From the NCBI RefSeq assembly GCF_029892285.1, contig NZ_JARXVM010000017.1, forward strand, positions 62,001 through 126,000: 64,000 nt of DNA, written 5' to 3'. Position numbers and translations under genes: made by a program. The notes below the pieces were generated by a model. It did no database searches. It was given only the letters and a program-made list of their open reading frames with translations, and was not told where the DNA came from. Shown one piece after another: positions 39,853 to 51,746 of this stretch; position 1 is the first letter of the stretch; each line of letters begins with the position of its first letter. This DNA is from Rhizobium sp. SG_E_25_P2. GTDB taxonomy: Bacteria > Pseudomonadota > Alphaproteobacteria > Rhizobiales > Rhizobiaceae.

Positions 39853-41934
39853 TTACTCGGCGGCCGCCTTGAAGTTGTTGCGAGCCAAGGCCGAGCATTC
39901 GGCCATGACGGCCGACGCACGCGCTATCGGGTTCGTCAAATAGAAGTCTTTGACCGGAGAAGCAAACGTAGATTTCGCCATCGCCCTCGGTTTTTTCGCA
40001 AGTGCGGAAATCTCGTCATTCGAGCCCGCAACAATCGTATCCTCTTCGGCGAAATGCGGATGCGCAGCATAGAGCTTGGCGCGCAATTGCTGAAGCGAAT
40101 CAAAGGGAAGTTTCTTGCCGAGCACATCGGAGAGCGCCCGCAGCACGGCCCAGTCCTCGCGCGCCTCGCCGGGGGCGAAATTGGCGCGATTGGCGAACTG
40201 CACACGTCCTTCGGTGTTGACGAAAATGCCGGCCTTTTCGGTAAAGGCGGCACCCGGCAGAATGACGTCGGCGTTCGATGCGCCGGCGTCGCCATGCGAG
40301 CCGATATAGACCAGCAGATTCGTGCTCTTCTTCAAAAAGTCGAGTTCGTCGGCCCCGAGCAGGAACAGAACGTCCATGGTCGCGACCTGCGTCTGCGCAT
40401 CGACGCCCTTCTCGCCCGGCACGAAACCGAGGTCGAGGCCGCCAACGCGCGAGGCGGCTGTGTGCAGCACGGCAAAACCGTTCCAGCCGTCCTTCACCGC
40501 GCCGACGCTTTCGGCGAGCGCAGCGGCCGCGGCGAGCACCGCCCGGCCTTCGACACCAGAGATAGCGCCCTGGCCGAGGATGATCATCGGACGCTGGGCG
40601 TTCTTGAGCTTGTCTAGGAAAGCGCCGTTGCCGGCGACGAGGTCGTTGAGCGTATCGGAGCCAGCGCCAAGATAGTCATAGTTGTAGCGCAGTTCACCGC
40701 CTTCGCCGATCACGCCGATCGGGAAGCCGCCGCGGCGCCAGCGCTTGCGAATGCGCGCATTGAGCACGGCTGCTTCGAAACGCGGGTTGGAGCCGATGAT
40801 CAGCAGCGCGTCGGCGTCTTCGATGCCAGAGATGGTCGGGTTGAAGATATAGGTCGAACGTCCCAATGACGGATCGAGTTGCGCGCCGTCCTGGCGGCAA
40901 TCGATATTCTCGGAACCGAGCGACGTCATCAGCGACTTCAGCGCAAACATTTCCTCGACGGTGGCCATATCGCCGGCAATCGCGCCGATCTTTTCAGCGC
41001 TGGTCTTGGCGACTGCGGCCTTGATCGTCGCGAAGGCTTCCGCCCAGGAGGCGGGAACCAGACGACCGTCCTTGCGGACGTAGGGGCGATCGAGGCGCTG
41101 CGTGCGCAGGCCGTCCCAGATGAAGCGGCTCTTGTCGGAGATCCACTCTTCGTTGATGTCTTCATTGACGCGCGGCATGATGCGCATCACTTCGCGACCG
41201 CGCGTATCGACGCGGATCGCCGAGCCGAGCGCGTCCATCACATCGACCGATTCGGTCTTGCCAAGCTCCCAGGGGCGCGCGGTGAAAGCGAAGGGTTTCG
41301 AGGTCAGCGCGCCGACCGGGCAGAGATCAACGACATTGCCCTGCAGCTCCGACGTCATCGCCTGTTCGAGATAGGTGGTGATCTCGGCGTCTTCGCCACG
41401 GCCGATCAGGCCGAGTTCGGTGATGCCGGCGACTTCCGTGGTGAAGCGGACGCAGCGCGTGCAGTGGATGCAGCGGTTCATCACGGTCTTCACCAGCGGG
41501 CCGATATACTTGTCTTCGACCGCGCGCTTGTTTTCGGTGTAGCGCGAGGAGTCGACGCCGAAGGCCATCGCCTGGTCCTGCAGGTCGCATTCGCCGCCCT
41601 GGTCGCAGATCGGGCAGTCGAGCGGATGGTTGATGAGCAGGAACTCCATCACCCCTTCGCGCGCCTTCTTGACCATCGGCGTGTTGGTGTACACTTCCGG
41701 CAGTTCGCCATTGGGGCCGCCGCGAATGTCACGCACGCCCATAGCGCAGGACGCCGCCGGTTTCGGCGGGCCGCCCTTCACTTCGACCAGACACATGCGG
41801 CAATTGCCGGCGACCGACAGTCGCTCGTGAAAACAGAAGCGGGGAACCTCGGCGCCAGCCTCTTCGCACGCCTGCAACAGCGTGAAATGATCCGGGACCT
41901 CGATCTCTTTTCCGTCAACTTTCAGCTTCGCCAT
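39853..41934 (-). CDS. nuoG: NADH-quinone oxidoreductase subunit G
   Basis: NuoG holds one 2Fe-2S and two or more 4Fe-4S clusters of the peripheral arm. The 693-residue protein begins with a plant-type ferredoxin domain ([19 protein letters not shown]), followed by the histidine-containing [15 protein letters not shown] cluster and [10 protein letters not shown], then a molybdopterin-oxidoreductase-like domain that has lost its cofactor. The ATG at 41934 follows GGAAGG; the frame to 42012 overlaps the upstream gene and lacks homology. It directly follows the HHH-domain gene with one base between. Confidence 0.96.
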   Translation of the reverse strand: MAKLKVDGKEIEVPDHFTLLQACEEAGAEVPRFCFHERLSVAGNCRMCLVEVKGGPPKPAASCAMGVRDIRGGPNGELPEVYTNTPMVKKAREGVMEFLLINHPLDCPICDQGGECDLQDQAMAFGVDSSRYTENKRAVEDKYIGPLVKTVMNRCIHCTRCVRFTTEVAGITELGLIGRGEDAEITTYLEQAMTSELQGNVVDLCPVGALTSKPFAFTARPWELGKTESVDVMDALGSAIRVDTRGREVMRIMPRVNEDINEEWISDKSRFIWDGLRTQRLDRPYVRKDGRLVPASWAEAFATIKAAVAKTSAEKIGAIAGDMATVEEMFALKSLMTSLGSENIDCRQDGAQLDPSLGRSTYIFNPTISGIEDADALLIIGSNPRFEAAVLNARIRKRWRRGGFPIGVIGEGGELRYNYDYLGAGSDTLNDLVAGNGAFLDKLKNAQRPMIILGQGAISGVEGRAVLAAAAALAESVGAVKDGWNGFAVLHTAASRVGGLDLGFVPGEKGVDAQTQVATMDVLFLLGADELDFLKKSTNLLVYIGSHGDAGASNADVILPGAAFTEKAGIFVNTEGRVQFANRANFAPGEAREDWAVLRALSDVLGKKLPFDSLQQLRAKLYAAHPHFAEEDTIVAGSNDEISALAKKPRAMAKSTFASPVKDFYLTNPIARASAVMAECSALARNNFKAAAE

Positions 41935-41935
41935 T

Positions 41936-42472
41936 TCAGCCTTCCAACAGCGCTTTCGCTTGTGTGACCCATTGATCCCGGACAATCCGGTTATCGAGGC
42001 CAAGCGTCTCATCCATTTTCAGCACATCGTCGTCGGACCATGTCGCAATCTGCGCGTAAGTCGTGACGCCCATGCCGTTGAGCACTTTTTCCAATCTCGG
42101 ACCGACGCCCGAAATCTTCTTCAAATCATCAGGCCTCTTTTGCGCCGGCTTGCGAACTCTCTTCGCAGTCGGCGCCGTGGCCTTCTTTGGCGGTTCAGCC
42201 GCAACAGTCTCCTGAGGCGGCTCTGGCGCTTTTACGTCAGGCTCGTCTTGCGCGACCGGTTCGGCGGCCGGGCTATCCTCGGCCTTCCGCTCCATTGCAT
42301 TGGCGACGGCGCCCATGAAAGCGCCCGCCATCTGCATGCCGAAGGCCGTCATGATCTGCAACATCGACGCCTGCTCGGCCAGCATGCGGGCGGACAGTTC
42401 GGCGAGTTCCGGAGAGCGGTCGCTCGACCCCTTACCGGTCTTGCCTGTCTTCTCCGTGCCGCCGCTGTCCAT
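41936..42472 (-). CDS. Helix-hairpin-helix protein encoded between nuoF and nuoG
   Basis: This 178-residue protein is not a core subunit of complex I. Residues about 25–60 form a helix ([23 protein letters not shown]), followed by a Pro/Ala/Glu/Lys-rich linker. The C-terminal 65 residues form a helix-hairpin-helix domain ([22 protein letters not shown], then [13 protein letters not shown] and [17 protein letters not shown]). That domain is clearly paralogous to the C-terminal extension of NuoE from the same operon. It may be an accessory or assembly factor for the NADH dehydrogenase module. The gaps to nuoF (5 bases) and nuoG (1 base) show it is an integral operon member. Confidence 0.85.
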   Translation of the reverse strand: MDSGGTEKTGKTGKGSSDRSPELAELSARMLAEQASMLQIMTAFGMQMAGAFMGAVANAMERKAEDSPAAEPVAQDEPDVKAPEPPQETVAAEPPKKATAPTAKRVRKPAQKRPDDLKKISGVGPRLEKVLNGMGVTTYAQIATWSDDDVLKMDETLGLDNRIVRDQWVTQAKALLEG

Positions 42473-42477
42473 CTCGC

Positions 42478-43782
<1,305 letters not shown>

Positions 43783-43792
43783 GGCTCATTCC

Positions 43793-44881
43793 TTACCGCG
43801 GCTTCTTTCCGAAGACCCTGATATATTCTTCTTCGCCGCCATCGGCCAGCGCTTTGGCCTGGCGCGCCCAATCGTCGCGCTCGATACGGCCCTTGAAATT
43901 GAGGTAGCCGTCCACCCATTCGCGTTCAGCCGGGCCCCAGGCCGCAACCTGCTCATAGGTGAAAATCCCGATCGAATGAAGCGTCGCCTCGATCTTTGGG
44001 CCAATGCCGGAAATCAGCTGCAGGTCGTCGGGCTTTTCGGGCTTTTCAACACCAGCAGGCCGGTTCGGATCATCCAGAGACGGCTTGGCGACCTTGGTCG
44101 CCGCATCCGGCTCAGCGGACTTGCCATCGGCGGGCGTCTTCAGTTTGGGATCGGTTTCAGGCGCGTTTGTGTCCGGCTTGGCGGCGTTCGAAGGCGGCGT
44201 GTGCGCCGGCTGAGCAGGCTCAGCAGCAGTCGACACGCCGGTCAACGCTTCCGATTTCGGAGCCGGAGGAATCTCTTCCGTCAGCGACGTCGGACCTCCA
44301 GCAGGCGCCGAGAAGGTGCGATCGACCTGAGGACCAGGATTGATGTCCGAACCCTTGCCCGCCTTGAAACGGTCGATGATATGCTCAAGCTGCGTGGCCG
44401 TCAGATCCTCATAGGTATCCTTGAAGATCGCGACCATCGGCGCATTCACGCAGGCCCCGAGACATTCCACTTCTTCCCAGGACAGCGTTCCATCTTCGTT
44501 GAGATGATGCGCATCGTGATGGATCTTGGACTTGCAGACCGAGATCAGATCTTCTGCGCCGCGCAACATGCAGGGCGTGGTGCCGCAGACCTGGATATGG
44601 GCGCGGGTGCCCACGGGCTGCAACTGGAACTGGGTGTAGAAGGTCGCCACTTCCAGAACGCGGATATAGGCCATGCCGAGCATGTCGGCGATCATTTCGA
44701 TTGCCGCCTTGGTCACCCAGCCGTCCTGCTCCTGAGCGCGCATCAGCAGCGGAATAACCGCCGATTGCTCGCGCCCCTCAGGGTATTTCTTGATGGTGGC
44801 TTCCGCCCAGACGGAATTTTCCGGGTTGAAGGCGAAGCTGGCTGGCTGAACGCTGTCTTCGGCTAAGCGACGTACGGACAT
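43793..44881 (-). CDS. nuoE: NADH-quinone oxidoreductase subunit E with a C-terminal helix-hairpin-helix extension
   Basis: NuoE carries the N1a 2Fe-2S cluster. Residues about 1–175 are the normal thioredoxin-like subunit, with the cluster cysteines in VCGTTPCML and [10 protein letters not shown]. The product is 362 residues, about twice the size of the E. coli protein. The extra part is a Pro/Ala/Thr-rich linker followed by a helix-hairpin-helix domain (about 275–350: [22 protein letters not shown], then [20 protein letters not shown] and [14 protein letters not shown]). Such tails are known in Rhizobiales NuoE. The same domain appears again in the gene between nuoF and nuoG. Confidence 0.96.
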   Translation of the reverse strand: MSVRRLAEDSVQPASFAFNPENSVWAEATIKKYPEGREQSAVIPLLMRAQEQDGWVTKAAIEMIADMLGMAYIRVLEVATFYTQFQLQPVGTRAHIQVCGTTPCMLRGAEDLISVCKSKIHHDAHHLNEDGTLSWEEVECLGACVNAPMVAIFKDTYEDLTATQLEHIIDRFKAGKGSDINPGPQVDRTFSAPAGGPTSLTEEIPPAPKSEALTGVSTAAEPAQPAHTPPSNAAKPDTNAPETDPKLKTPADGKSAEPDAATKVAKPSLDDPNRPAGVEKPEKPDDLQLISGIGPKIEATLHSIGIFTYEQVAAWGPAEREWVDGYLNFKGRIERDDWARQAKALADGGEEEYIRVFGKKPR

Positions 44882-44896
44882 GTTATAGACGCCCTA

Positions 44897-45145
44897 TCAA
44901 TTTATCTGGCCGCACTGCGATTGTGTCAGGGAGGACATCTCGCAGGCATAGGCTGTTGAGTCTTTCTGCAGGAACACGACGAAGCGCTTGCCGTTCGGCA
45001 CAGCCGCCTTGATCTCGTATCCGTCGGCGATCAGCTGACCGATTTGTGTCTTCGCCCCATCGCTGTCGACAACAATGCCGCCTTCCGCCGCTGACGCGGA
45101 CGTCGCGGCGGAAACGAATAGAAACGCGGACAGAATCCGGATCAT
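44897..45145 (-). CDS. Small secreted protein encoded between nuoD and nuoE
   Basis: This 82-residue protein has a signal peptide (ILSAFLFVSAATSASA|AE) and a mature part of about 63 residues with two cysteines (YACEMSSLTQSQCGQ), so it is probably periplasmic with one disulfide bond. I do not recognise a family. Its start overlaps the nuoD stop (TGATG) and nuoE begins 15 bases after its end, so it is a true operon member with translational coupling. Why a periplasmic protein should be encoded within the cytoplasmic-arm genes of complex I is unclear. Confidence 0.82.
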   Translation of the reverse strand: MIRILSAFLFVSAATSASAAEGGIVVDSDGAKTQIGQLIADGYEIKAAVPNGKRFVVFLQKDSTAYACEMSSLTQSQCGQIN

Positions 45146-46335
45146 CAGCGGTCGACCTCCCCGAACACGATATCGAGAGAGCCGAGAACGGCGGTCACGT
45201 CGGCAAGCTGATGGCCCTTGCAGAGGAAGTCCATTGCCTGCAGATGCGCAAAACCCGGAGCGCGGATCTTGCAGCGATACGGCTTGTTGGTTCCGTCGGA
45301 AACGAGATAGACGCCGAACTCGCCCTTGGGGGCTTCGACAGCAGCGTACACTTCGCCGGCGGGAACGTGATAGCCTTCGGTATAGAGCTTGAAGTGATGG
45401 ATCAGCGCTTCCATCGACCGCTTCATCTCACCGCGCTTCGGCGGCACGACCTTGCCGTCGATCGCCGAGACCGGACCGATCTTGTGCTTGCCGTTCAGCA
45501 ATTCGACGCACTGCTTCATGATCCGCACCGACTGGCGCATTTCATACATGCGGATCAGGTAGCGGTCATAGCAGTCGCCATTCTTGCCGACGGCGATGTC
45601 GAATTCGAGATCCGAATAGCATTCATAGGGCTGCGAACGACGCAGGTCCCATGCGCCGCCCGAACCGCGCACCATGACGCCGGTCATCGACCAGGACAGA
45701 GCGTCCGCAAGCGAGATCACGCCGATATCGACGTTGCGCTGCTTGAAAATGCGGTTGTCTGTCAACAGACCCTCGATATCATCGAGCGTCTTGATGAACG
45801 GATCGCACCAGTTGCCGATGTCCTCGACGAGCTTTTCCGGGATGTCCTGATGGACACCGCCCGGACGAACGTAAGCGGCGTGCATGCGGGCGCCGGATGC
45901 GCGCTCATAGAACACCATGAGCTTTTCGCGCTCTTCGAAACCCCAGACCGGCGGCGTCATCGCGCCGACGTCCATGGCCTGCGTCGTCACGTTCATGATA
46001 TGCGACAGGATACGGCCGATTTCGGAATAGAGAACGCGGATCAGCTGACCACGCATCGGAATTTCGAGGCCGATCAGCTTCTCGACCGCCAGCGAATAGG
46101 CATGTTCCTGGTTCATCGGCGCGACATAGTCGAGACGATCGAAATAAGGCAAAGCCTGGAGATAGGTCTTGGATTCGATCAGCTTCTCGGTGCCTCGATG
46201 CAGCAGTCCGATATGCGGGTCGACGCGCTCAACGATTTCGCCATCGAGCTCCAGCACCAGACGAAGCACGCCGTGCGCGGACGGATGCTCTGGCCCGAAG
46301 TTGATGGTGAAATTGCGGACGTTATGTTCTGCCAT
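45145..46335 (-). CDS. nuoD: NADH-quinone oxidoreductase subunit D
   Basis: NuoD is the 49-kDa-type subunit that forms the quinone-binding site with NuoB. The 396-residue protein opens with [26 protein letters not shown], the signature of the family, and ends with DIVFGEVDR. It is separate from nuoC, not fused as in E. coli. It lies 66 bases after nuoC. Confidence 0.97.
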   Translation of the reverse strand: MAEHNVRNFTINFGPEHPSAHGVLRLVLELDGEIVERVDPHIGLLHRGTEKLIESKTYLQALPYFDRLDYVAPMNQEHAYSLAVEKLIGLEIPMRGQLIRVLYSEIGRILSHIMNVTTQAMDVGAMTPPVWGFEEREKLMVFYERASGARMHAAYVRPGGVHQDIPEKLVEDIGNWCDPFIKTLDDIEGLLTDNRIFKQRNVDIGVISLADALSWSMTGVMVRGSGGAWDLRRSQPYECYSDLEFDIAVGKNGDCYDRYLIRMYEMRQSVRIMKQCVELLNGKHKIGPVSAIDGKVVPPKRGEMKRSMEALIHHFKLYTEGYHVPAGEVYAAVEAPKGEFGVYLVSDGTNKPYRCKIRAPGFAHLQAMDFLCKGHQLADVTAVLGSLDIVFGEVDR

Positions 46336-46401
46336 TTGGATGCACCCCAGATCGCATCATCGCAAAAAGGCCGGCGACCCACTGGCCGCCCTGCCCTTGC
46401 A

Positions 46402-47004
46402 TTACTGACTTTTCTTCTCGTCGCCCGGCAGCACGTAATCCGTGCCTTCCCAGGGCGAAAGGAAATCGAAGCTGCGCATTTCCTGGCGAAGCTGGACCGG
46501 TTCATAAACCACCCGCTTGACCATGTCGTCGTAGCGGACCTCGACGAAGCCGGTCATCGGAAAATCCTTGCGAAGCGGAAAACCCTCGAAGCCGTAGTCC
46601 GTGAGAATACGGCGAAGATCCGGATGACCCGAGAACAGGATGCCGTACATGTCATAGGCTTCGCGCTCGAACCAATCAGCGCCCAGGAACAGGCCCGTCG
46701 CCGATTCGAGAACATCATCCTCGCCCACCTGAACCTTGACGCGGATGCGCATATTCTTGTGAACGGACAGCAGATGCGTCACGACATCGAAGCGCTTCTC
46801 GCGCTCGGGATAGTCGACGCCGCACGTGTCGATGAAATTCAGGAAGCGACAGCGCGGATCGTCGCGCAGGAACTTCAGAACCGGCACATAGTTTTCCGGG
46901 CTGACATTGATCGTCAGTTCCCCGAACGCCGTACTGACGCCGAGAATGGCATCGCCGTGGGTTTCGCGCAGATAAATCGAGAGATCTTCGAGAGCAGTGG
47001 TCAT
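46402..47004 (-). CDS. nuoC: NADH-quinone oxidoreductase subunit C
   Basis: NuoC is the 30-kDa-type peripheral-arm subunit without cofactors. The 200-residue protein shows the signature ERFDVV-like block ([24 protein letters not shown]), then the [39 protein letters not shown] stretch in part. I chose the ATG at 47004; the frame runs further upstream over nuoB but without homology. Confidence 0.97.
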   Translation of the reverse strand: MTTALEDLSIYLRETHGDAILGVSTAFGELTINVSPENYVPVLKFLRDDPRCRFLNFIDTCGVDYPEREKRFDVVTHLLSVHKNMRIRVKVQVGEDDVLESATGLFLGADWFEREAYDMYGILFSGHPDLRRILTDYGFEGFPLRKDFPMTGFVEVRYDDMVKRVVYEPVQLRQEMRSFDFLSPWEGTDYVLPGDEKKSQ

Positions 47005-47015
47005 CAGTCCGGTCC

Positions 47016-47600
47016 TCAGCGCTCGATCGTGCCAGTGCGGCGGATCTTTTTCTGCAGAAGCAACACCCCATAGAGGAGCGCTTCGGCGGTGGGGGGACAG
47101 CCCGGCACATAGACATCCACCGGCACCACGCGATCGCAACCGCGCACCACCGCATAGGAATAGTGGTAATAGCCGCCGCCATTGGCGCAGGAACCCATGG
47201 AGATCACGTAGCGCGGCTCCGGCATCTGGTCATAGACCTTGCGAAGCGCGGGCGCCATCTTATTGGTCAGCGTGCCGGCGACGATCATCACGTCGGACTG
47301 GCGCGGCGAAGCGCGCGGAGCGACGCCGAAGCGCTCCATGTCGTAACGCGGACCAGAGGCCTGCATCAGGCCTTCGACGGCGCAGCAGGCCAGGCCGAAC
47401 TGCATCCACATAAGCGAACCGGTGCGAGCCCAGGTGATCAAGTCCTGGGTGGACGTCACCAGAAAGCCCTTGTCGGCGAGTTCATTGTTGATCTCGCCGA
47501 AAAACTGGTCGTCGGCGCCCAGAGCCCGGCCTGTCGACGGATCGACAAGGCCCTTCGGCTGCGGGGCGACGAGGGTCGAATTAGCGGATGTCACTCCCAT
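47016..47600 (-). CDS. nuoB: NADH-quinone oxidoreductase subunit B
   Basis: NuoB carries the N2 4Fe-4S cluster, the final electron donor to quinone. The 194-residue protein has the tandem cysteines in FGLACCAVE and the later cysteines in [16 protein letters not shown] and [17 protein letters not shown] selected the ATG at 47600 with GGGAG upstream; this overlaps the last codons of nuoA by about ten bases. The alternative start at 47621 adds seven residues. Confidence 0.97.
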   Translation of the reverse strand: MGVTSANSTLVAPQPKGLVDPSTGRALGADDQFFGEINNELADKGFLVTSTQDLITWARTGSLMWMQFGLACCAVEGLMQASGPRYDMERFGVAPRASPRQSDVMIVAGTLTNKMAPALRKVYDQMPEPRYVISMGSCANGGGYYHYSYAVVRGCDRVVPVDVYVPGCPPTAEALLYGVLLLQKKIRRTGTIER

Positions 47601-47956
47601 TCGAGCGCTCCCTTCTTCCATTCATAGATAAAGCCGATGGTCAGCACGCCCAGAAACACCATCATGGACCAGAAGCCGAACCAGCCGATTGCGCCGAATG
47701 ATACGGCCCAAGGGAAGAGAAAGGCCACTTCCAGGTCGAAAATGATGAAGAGGATCGACACGAGATAGAACCTGATGTCGAATTTCATGCGCGCATCGTC
47801 GAACGCGTTGAAGCCGCATTCATAGGCGGAAAGCTTTTCCGAATCGGGAGCGCGATAAGCGACCAGGAACGGCGTCACAAGGAGCGCCAGACCGATGACA
47901 AGAGCGATTCCGATGAAGATGGCGATTGGCAGGTAAGAGCCAAGAAGTGCAGTCAT
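47591..47956 (-). CDS. nuoA: NADH-quinone oxidoreductase subunit A
   Basis: NuoA is a small membrane subunit with three helices. The 121-residue protein has the conserved [40 protein letters not shown] block, where the cysteine-containing loop contacts the quinone site. The ATG at 47956 gives the family's usual length. It is the first gene of the operon. Confidence 0.97.
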   Translation of the reverse strand: MTALLGSYLPIAIFIGIALVIGLALLVTPFLVAYRAPDSEKLSAYECGFNAFDDARMKFDIRFYLVSILFIIFDLEVAFLFPWAVSFGAIGWFGFWSMMVFLGVLTIGFIYEWKKGALEWE

Positions 47957-48361
47957 TTCAATCCAACCCCGCCGCGCCGCGCGACACGATGCGCAAGACG
48001 CGCATGTGTGCTTCGGCATAGCCGAAAATTGTTGCAACGCGACGTGGTTAGCGCAGCTAGGGGGTAGAAGCAAGCATAGATTCCGTTTTCCCTTGACCTG
48101 CGATTATTTTGCGCAGGGTCAAGTTTATCGCTCCATTTTCAGGGGCTCAACAGGTTAAAAACGGTTTAATTTTTCCTCGCTCGCCAGGAACATCCCAATG
48201 AAATGGGGCGGAATTTGGGTAATTCGGCGACCCGTCCAGGCGCGTGGGAGACTCACCATCAAAGGAGCCAAATTGGCGCTGCGAACTCACCTTACGGTAT
48301 GCGCCCCGCCTTGCCTAACGGCATGCTGCGGCGCCAAGCTGTGGATTAGATGAATTGCCGC
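47957..48361. other. Region upstream of the nuo operon: inverted repeat and CtrA-like site
   Basis: This 405-base region should hold the nuo promoter. It contains a dyad CTTGACC(T)GCG / CGCAGGGTCAAG (48092–48123; one-base bulge, 9-base loop), and TTAA-AAACGGT-TTAA (48155–48169), which matches the CtrA consensus TTAA-N7-TTAA. I could not fix a convincing -35/-10 pair. No reading frame is supported. Confidence 0.45.
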
Positions 48362-48811
48362 TTATTCGTCCTCGAACAGACCGTAGAGATCGAAGCCGAT
48401 CTCACAATTGCGTTCCGCCAACAAGGCCATGACCTTCGGCGACAGGACAAAACCTGTATTTGGCTTCCCCATGAACACGCCGACGAAAAGCTCGATTTTT
48501 AAGTCCTTGGCGACCATGCGCCAAACGTCGGTCGACGCAGGTAAACCGGCGAGAAAGGCGGCGACCAATTCATAAAATTCGCCCTCGACCTCGCGTGGCC
48601 CCCTGACGCTCCACATGCCGGTTCGGCCATGGACCTCCCGGCCATTCGGCGTGTGGAAGACGCCGCCTTTGGTATAGGCAAGATCAGGGGACCTACCCAT
48701 GAGGCGGGTGATGTCATCGGGGATGAGCGCATCACCCATAATCCGCAGCGACAGCGCAAAAGTACAACTCTGCCTGCGGTTATCGTCATCTATGATGTTA
48801 AACTGAACCAC
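48362..48811 (-). CDS. DUF4279-family protein
   Basis: This 149-residue protein fits the DUF4279 family: a beta-rich N-terminal part (CTFALSLRIMGDALIPDDITRLMGRSPDLAYTKG), the central GMWSVRGPRE with its conserved tryptophan, and an LSPKVMALLAERNCEIGFDLYG end. The function is unknown. The most likely start is a GTG at 48811 that overlaps the lipA stop codon (TAGTGG), implying translational coupling to lipA. In related genomes a coenzyme-Q-binding protein is often found at this position, so this gene may be a local replacement. Confidence 0.75.
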   Translation of the reverse strand: MVQFNIIDDDNRRQSCTFALSLRIMGDALIPDDITRLMGRSPDLAYTKGGVFHTPNGREVHGRTGMWSVRGPREVEGEFYELVAAFLAGLPASTDVWRMVAKDLKIELFVGVFMGKPNTGFVLSPKVMALLAERNCEIGFDLYGLFEDE

Positions 48812-49779
48812 TACCCAGCCTTGGCCAGCAGCACCTTCTCACGCGCCGCTCTCAGCCGGGCGAAATCGTCGCCGGCGTGATGGGAGGAACGGGTGAGCGG
48901 GCTGGACGCCACCATCAGGAAGCCCTTGGTGTAGGCCACCGTCTCATAGGACTTGAATTCCTCGGGCGTCACGAAAGACATAACCTTGTGGTGCTTGCGG
49001 GTGGGCTGAAGATATTGGCCGATGGTGAGGAAATCGACATCGGCGACGCGCAGGTCGTCCATCAACTGCAGCACTTCATTGCGCTCTTCGCCGAGGCCCA
49101 CCATGATGCCGGACTTGGTGAACATGGTCGGATCGAGTTCCTTGACCCGCTGCAGCAGGCGGATCGAATGGAAATAGCGCGCGCCGGGGCGGACGGTCAG
49201 ATAGTTGCCAGGCACGGTTTCGAGATTGTGGTTGAAAACATCGGGCTTGGCGGCCACGACGCGCTCCAGCGCGCCCGGCTTTTTGAGGAAATCGGGAGTG
49301 AGGATCTCGATCGTGGTGTCCGGAGAGGCCTCGCGAATCGCCCAGGTCACCTGCTCAAAATGCTCGGCGCCGCCGTCGTCCAGATCGTCACGGTCCACCG
49401 AGGTGATGACGACATGGCTGAGGCCCATCTTCTTGACTGCCTTGGCGACATTGCCGGGCTCTTCGCGATCAAGCGCGAGCGGCCGGCCGGTGGCGACATT
49501 GCAGAAGGCGCAGGCGCGGGTGCAGATTTCGCCCATGATCATGAAAGTCGCGTGCTTCTTGTCCCAGCACTCGCCGATATTGGGGCAGCCGGCCTCTTCA
49601 CAGACCGTCACCAGCTTGTGCTCGCGCACCAGTTCGCGGGTTTCCTGATAGCCTTTGGACACGGGCGCCTTGACGCGAATCCAGTCCGGCTTGCGCATGA
49701 CCTCCGTGTCGGGGCGATGCGCCTTTTCCGGATGCCGGACGCGCTTTTCCATGTTCACCGTGTCGAGGATCGTGACCAT
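48811..49779 (-). CDS. lipA: Lipoyl synthase
   Basis: LipA is a radical SAM enzyme that inserts two sulfur atoms into octanoyl groups on lipoyl domains. The 322-residue protein has the auxiliary cluster cysteines in [13 protein letters not shown], the radical SAM motif CTRACAFC, and a C-terminal RSSHHAG serine that ligates the auxiliary cluster. Its substrates, the lipoyl domains of PdhB and PdhC, are encoded in the same block. It follows the glsB-like gene after a terminator, so it probably has its own promoter. Confidence 0.97.
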   Translation of the reverse strand: MVTILDTVNMEKRVRHPEKAHRPDTEVMRKPDWIRVKAPVSKGYQETRELVREHKLVTVCEEAGCPNIGECWDKKHATFMIMGEICTRACAFCNVATGRPLALDREEPGNVAKAVKKMGLSHVVITSVDRDDLDDGGAEHFEQVTWAIREASPDTTIEILTPDFLKKPGALERVVAAKPDVFNHNLETVPGNYLTVRPGARYFHSIRLLQRVKELDPTMFTKSGIMVGLGEERNEVLQLMDDLRVADVDFLTIGQYLQPTRKHHKVMSFVTPEEFKSYETVAYTKGFLMVASSPLTRSSHHAGDDFARLRAAREKVLLAKAG

Positions 49780-49832
49780 TCGGGCCCCCGTTTCGCTACC
49801 GGTCGATGCCGGATGGCTTCAGAAAACAAAAT

Positions 49833-49859
49833 GAGGCCGCCGCAAGATGCGGCGGCCTC
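49833..49859 (-). terminator. Terminator after the GlsB-like gene
   Basis: On the minus strand, a perfect 11-bp stem GAGGCCGCCGC / GCGGCGGCCTC with a 5-base loop is followed by ATTTTGTTTT. It separates the GlsB-like gene from lipA. Confidence 0.75.
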
Positions 49860-49888
49860 GGCACACTTAGGTCCAAGGGATTGGGAAA

Positions 49889-50146
49889 TCAACCGCGCCT
49901 GAGCGCGCGGCCGATCGCAATGAGAATGCAGGCTCCCACGAAGCCCACGATCAGATACATCAGCCAGCCAGAGCCGGTGTAGATGCCCAAAAGCGCCAGC
50001 ACGAAGTTCAGCGCGGCTGCGCCGATGATGCCGAGAATAATATTCATGATCAGGCCCATATTGGACTTCATGAACATTTCCGCGAGCCAGCCGGCAACAC
50101 CGCCGACGATAATCGCGCCTAGAAATCCTACGCCATTCAAATCCAT
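49889..50146 (-). CDS. GlsB/YeaQ/YmgE-family membrane protein
   Basis: This 85-residue protein is glycine-rich and almost entirely hydrophobic, with three predicted membrane segments (FLGAIIVGGVAGWLAEMFM, IMNIILGIIGAAALNFVLALLG, WLMYLIVGFVGACILIAIG), as in the transglycosylase-associated/stress-response family. The function is poorly known. It sits 76 bases downstream of lpdA, a common position in Rhizobiales. Confidence 0.9.
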   Translation of the reverse strand: MDLNGVGFLGAIIVGGVAGWLAEMFMKSNMGLIMNIILGIIGAAALNFVLALLGIYTGSGWLMYLIVGFVGACILIAIGRALRRG

Positions 50147-50222
50147 ATTTTTCGTCCCCGTTGCGAATGTTCGACGCGGAGAAAACGGACTGTTGACGCA
50201 GGAGTTCCATCTTTTGACTCAT

Positions 50223-51668
50223 TTAAGCGTTCAGCACGCGACCATAGGCGTCGAGTACGCTTTCCTTCATCATTTCCGACAGCGTCGGATGCGGGAAAAT
50301 TGTGTGCATCAGCTCTTCCTCGGTGGTTTCGAGATTCATCGCCACCACGAAACCCTGGATGAGTTCGGTCACTTCCGCGCCGACCATATGGGCGCCGATC
50401 AGTTCACCGGTCTTCTTGTCGAAGATGGTCTTGATCATGCCCTGGTCTTCGCCCAGCGCGATGGCCTTGCCATTGGCGTTGAAATTGTAGCGACCGACGC
50501 GGATCTCACGACCCTCGGCTTTCGCCTTGGCTTCGGTCATGCCGACAGAAGCGACCTGCGGGTTGCAATAGGTGCAGCCCGGGATCTTGGCCTTGTCCAT
50601 CGGGTGAACATTCGGCAGGCCTGCGATCTTTTCGACGCAGATCACGCCTTCATGCTCGGCCTTGTGGGCGAGCATCGGGGGGCCTGCGACATCGCCGATG
50701 GCGTAGAGGCCGGGGACACTGGTCTTGCCGTAGCCGTCGATGACGATGCAGCCGCGATCGGTCTTCACGCCCAGCGCTTCGAGACCGAGATTTTCGATAT
50801 TGCCCTGCACGCCGACGGCGGAGATCAGGCGGTCAGCGGTGATCTGGCTCACCTTGCCGTCCTTGGTCTCGACATGGGCGGTAATGGAATTGGCGCCCTT
50901 ATCGACCTTGGACACCTTGGCCTCGGTGATGATCTTGAGGCCGCGCTTTTCGAGCTGCTTGCGGGCGAAGGTGGAGATTTCCACGTCTTCGACCGGCATG
51001 ATGTTCGGCATCAACTCGACCACGGTCACATCCACGCCCATGGAGCGATAGAAGGACGCGAATTCGATGCCGATGGCGCCCGAGCCCATGACGACGATCG
51101 ATTTGGGCATGAAATCCGGCTTCATCGCTTCGAAATAGGTCCAGATCAGCTTGCCATCCGGCTCAATGCCCGGCAGCGCGCGGGGACGGGCGCCGGTGGC
51201 GACGATGATGTGCTTGGCAGTGTAGGTCCCCTCGCCCAGCACGCCCTTGGGAATTGGGTTTTGCGGCTCGACGACCGGCTTGGTCATCTTGCCCACAACA
51301 ATTTCATTGGCCTTCGTGAGCTTGGCTTCGCCCCAGATCACATCGACCTTGTTCTTCTTCATGAGAAAAGCCACGCCGCCATTGAGGCGGGCGGAGACGC
51401 CGCGCGAGCGGGCGACGACATCCTTGACGTCAGCGGTCATTGTGCCGTTCAGCGTCAGGCCGAAGCTCTTGGCGTGATTGGCGTGGTCCATGATTTCGGC
51501 AGACCGCAGCAGCGCCTTGGTGGGAATGCAGCCCCAGTTGAGGCAGATGCCGCCGAGATGCTCGCGCTCCACGATCGCTGTCTTCAGGCCCAGCTGGGCC
51601 GAACGAATCGCGGTCACATAGCCGCCGGGGCCGGAACCAATGATGATGACGTCATAAGCATTCGACAT
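50223..51668 (-). CDS. lpdA: Dihydrolipoyl dehydrogenase (E3)
   Basis: LpdA reoxidises dihydrolipoamide in the pyruvate dehydrogenase complex. The 481-residue flavoprotein has the FAD-binding GSGPGGYVTAIRSAQLG, the redox-active disulfide GGICLNWGCIPTKALL, the NAD-binding VMGSGAIGIEFASFYRSMG, and the C-terminal HPTLSEMMKE with the catalytic His-Glu pair. The ATG at 51668 is used; the frame to 51722 has no homology. It follows the DUF465 gene by 78 bases and may share its FNR/FixK-type control. Confidence 0.97.
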   Translation of the reverse strand: MSNAYDVIIIGSGPGGYVTAIRSAQLGLKTAIVEREHLGGICLNWGCIPTKALLRSAEIMDHANHAKSFGLTLNGTMTADVKDVVARSRGVSARLNGGVAFLMKKNKVDVIWGEAKLTKANEIVVGKMTKPVVEPQNPIPKGVLGEGTYTAKHIIVATGARPRALPGIEPDGKLIWTYFEAMKPDFMPKSIVVMGSGAIGIEFASFYRSMGVDVTVVELMPNIMPVEDVEISTFARKQLEKRGLKIITEAKVSKVDKGANSITAHVETKDGKVSQITADRLISAVGVQGNIENLGLEALGVKTDRGCIVIDGYGKTSVPGLYAIGDVAGPPMLAHKAEHEGVICVEKIAGLPNVHPMDKAKIPGCTYCNPQVASVGMTEAKAKAEGREIRVGRYNFNANGKAIALGEDQGMIKTIFDKKTGELIGAHMVGAEVTELIQGFVVAMNLETTEEELMHTIFPHPTLSEMMKESVLDAYGRVLNA

Positions 51669-51746
51669 GGGCGCTTCCACTCCTTGCGTGTGCGGCTTCC
51701 GGCGCTTGGGTCCGGAAGCCATCGGGGATGTGGACGCCTCGCTTGC

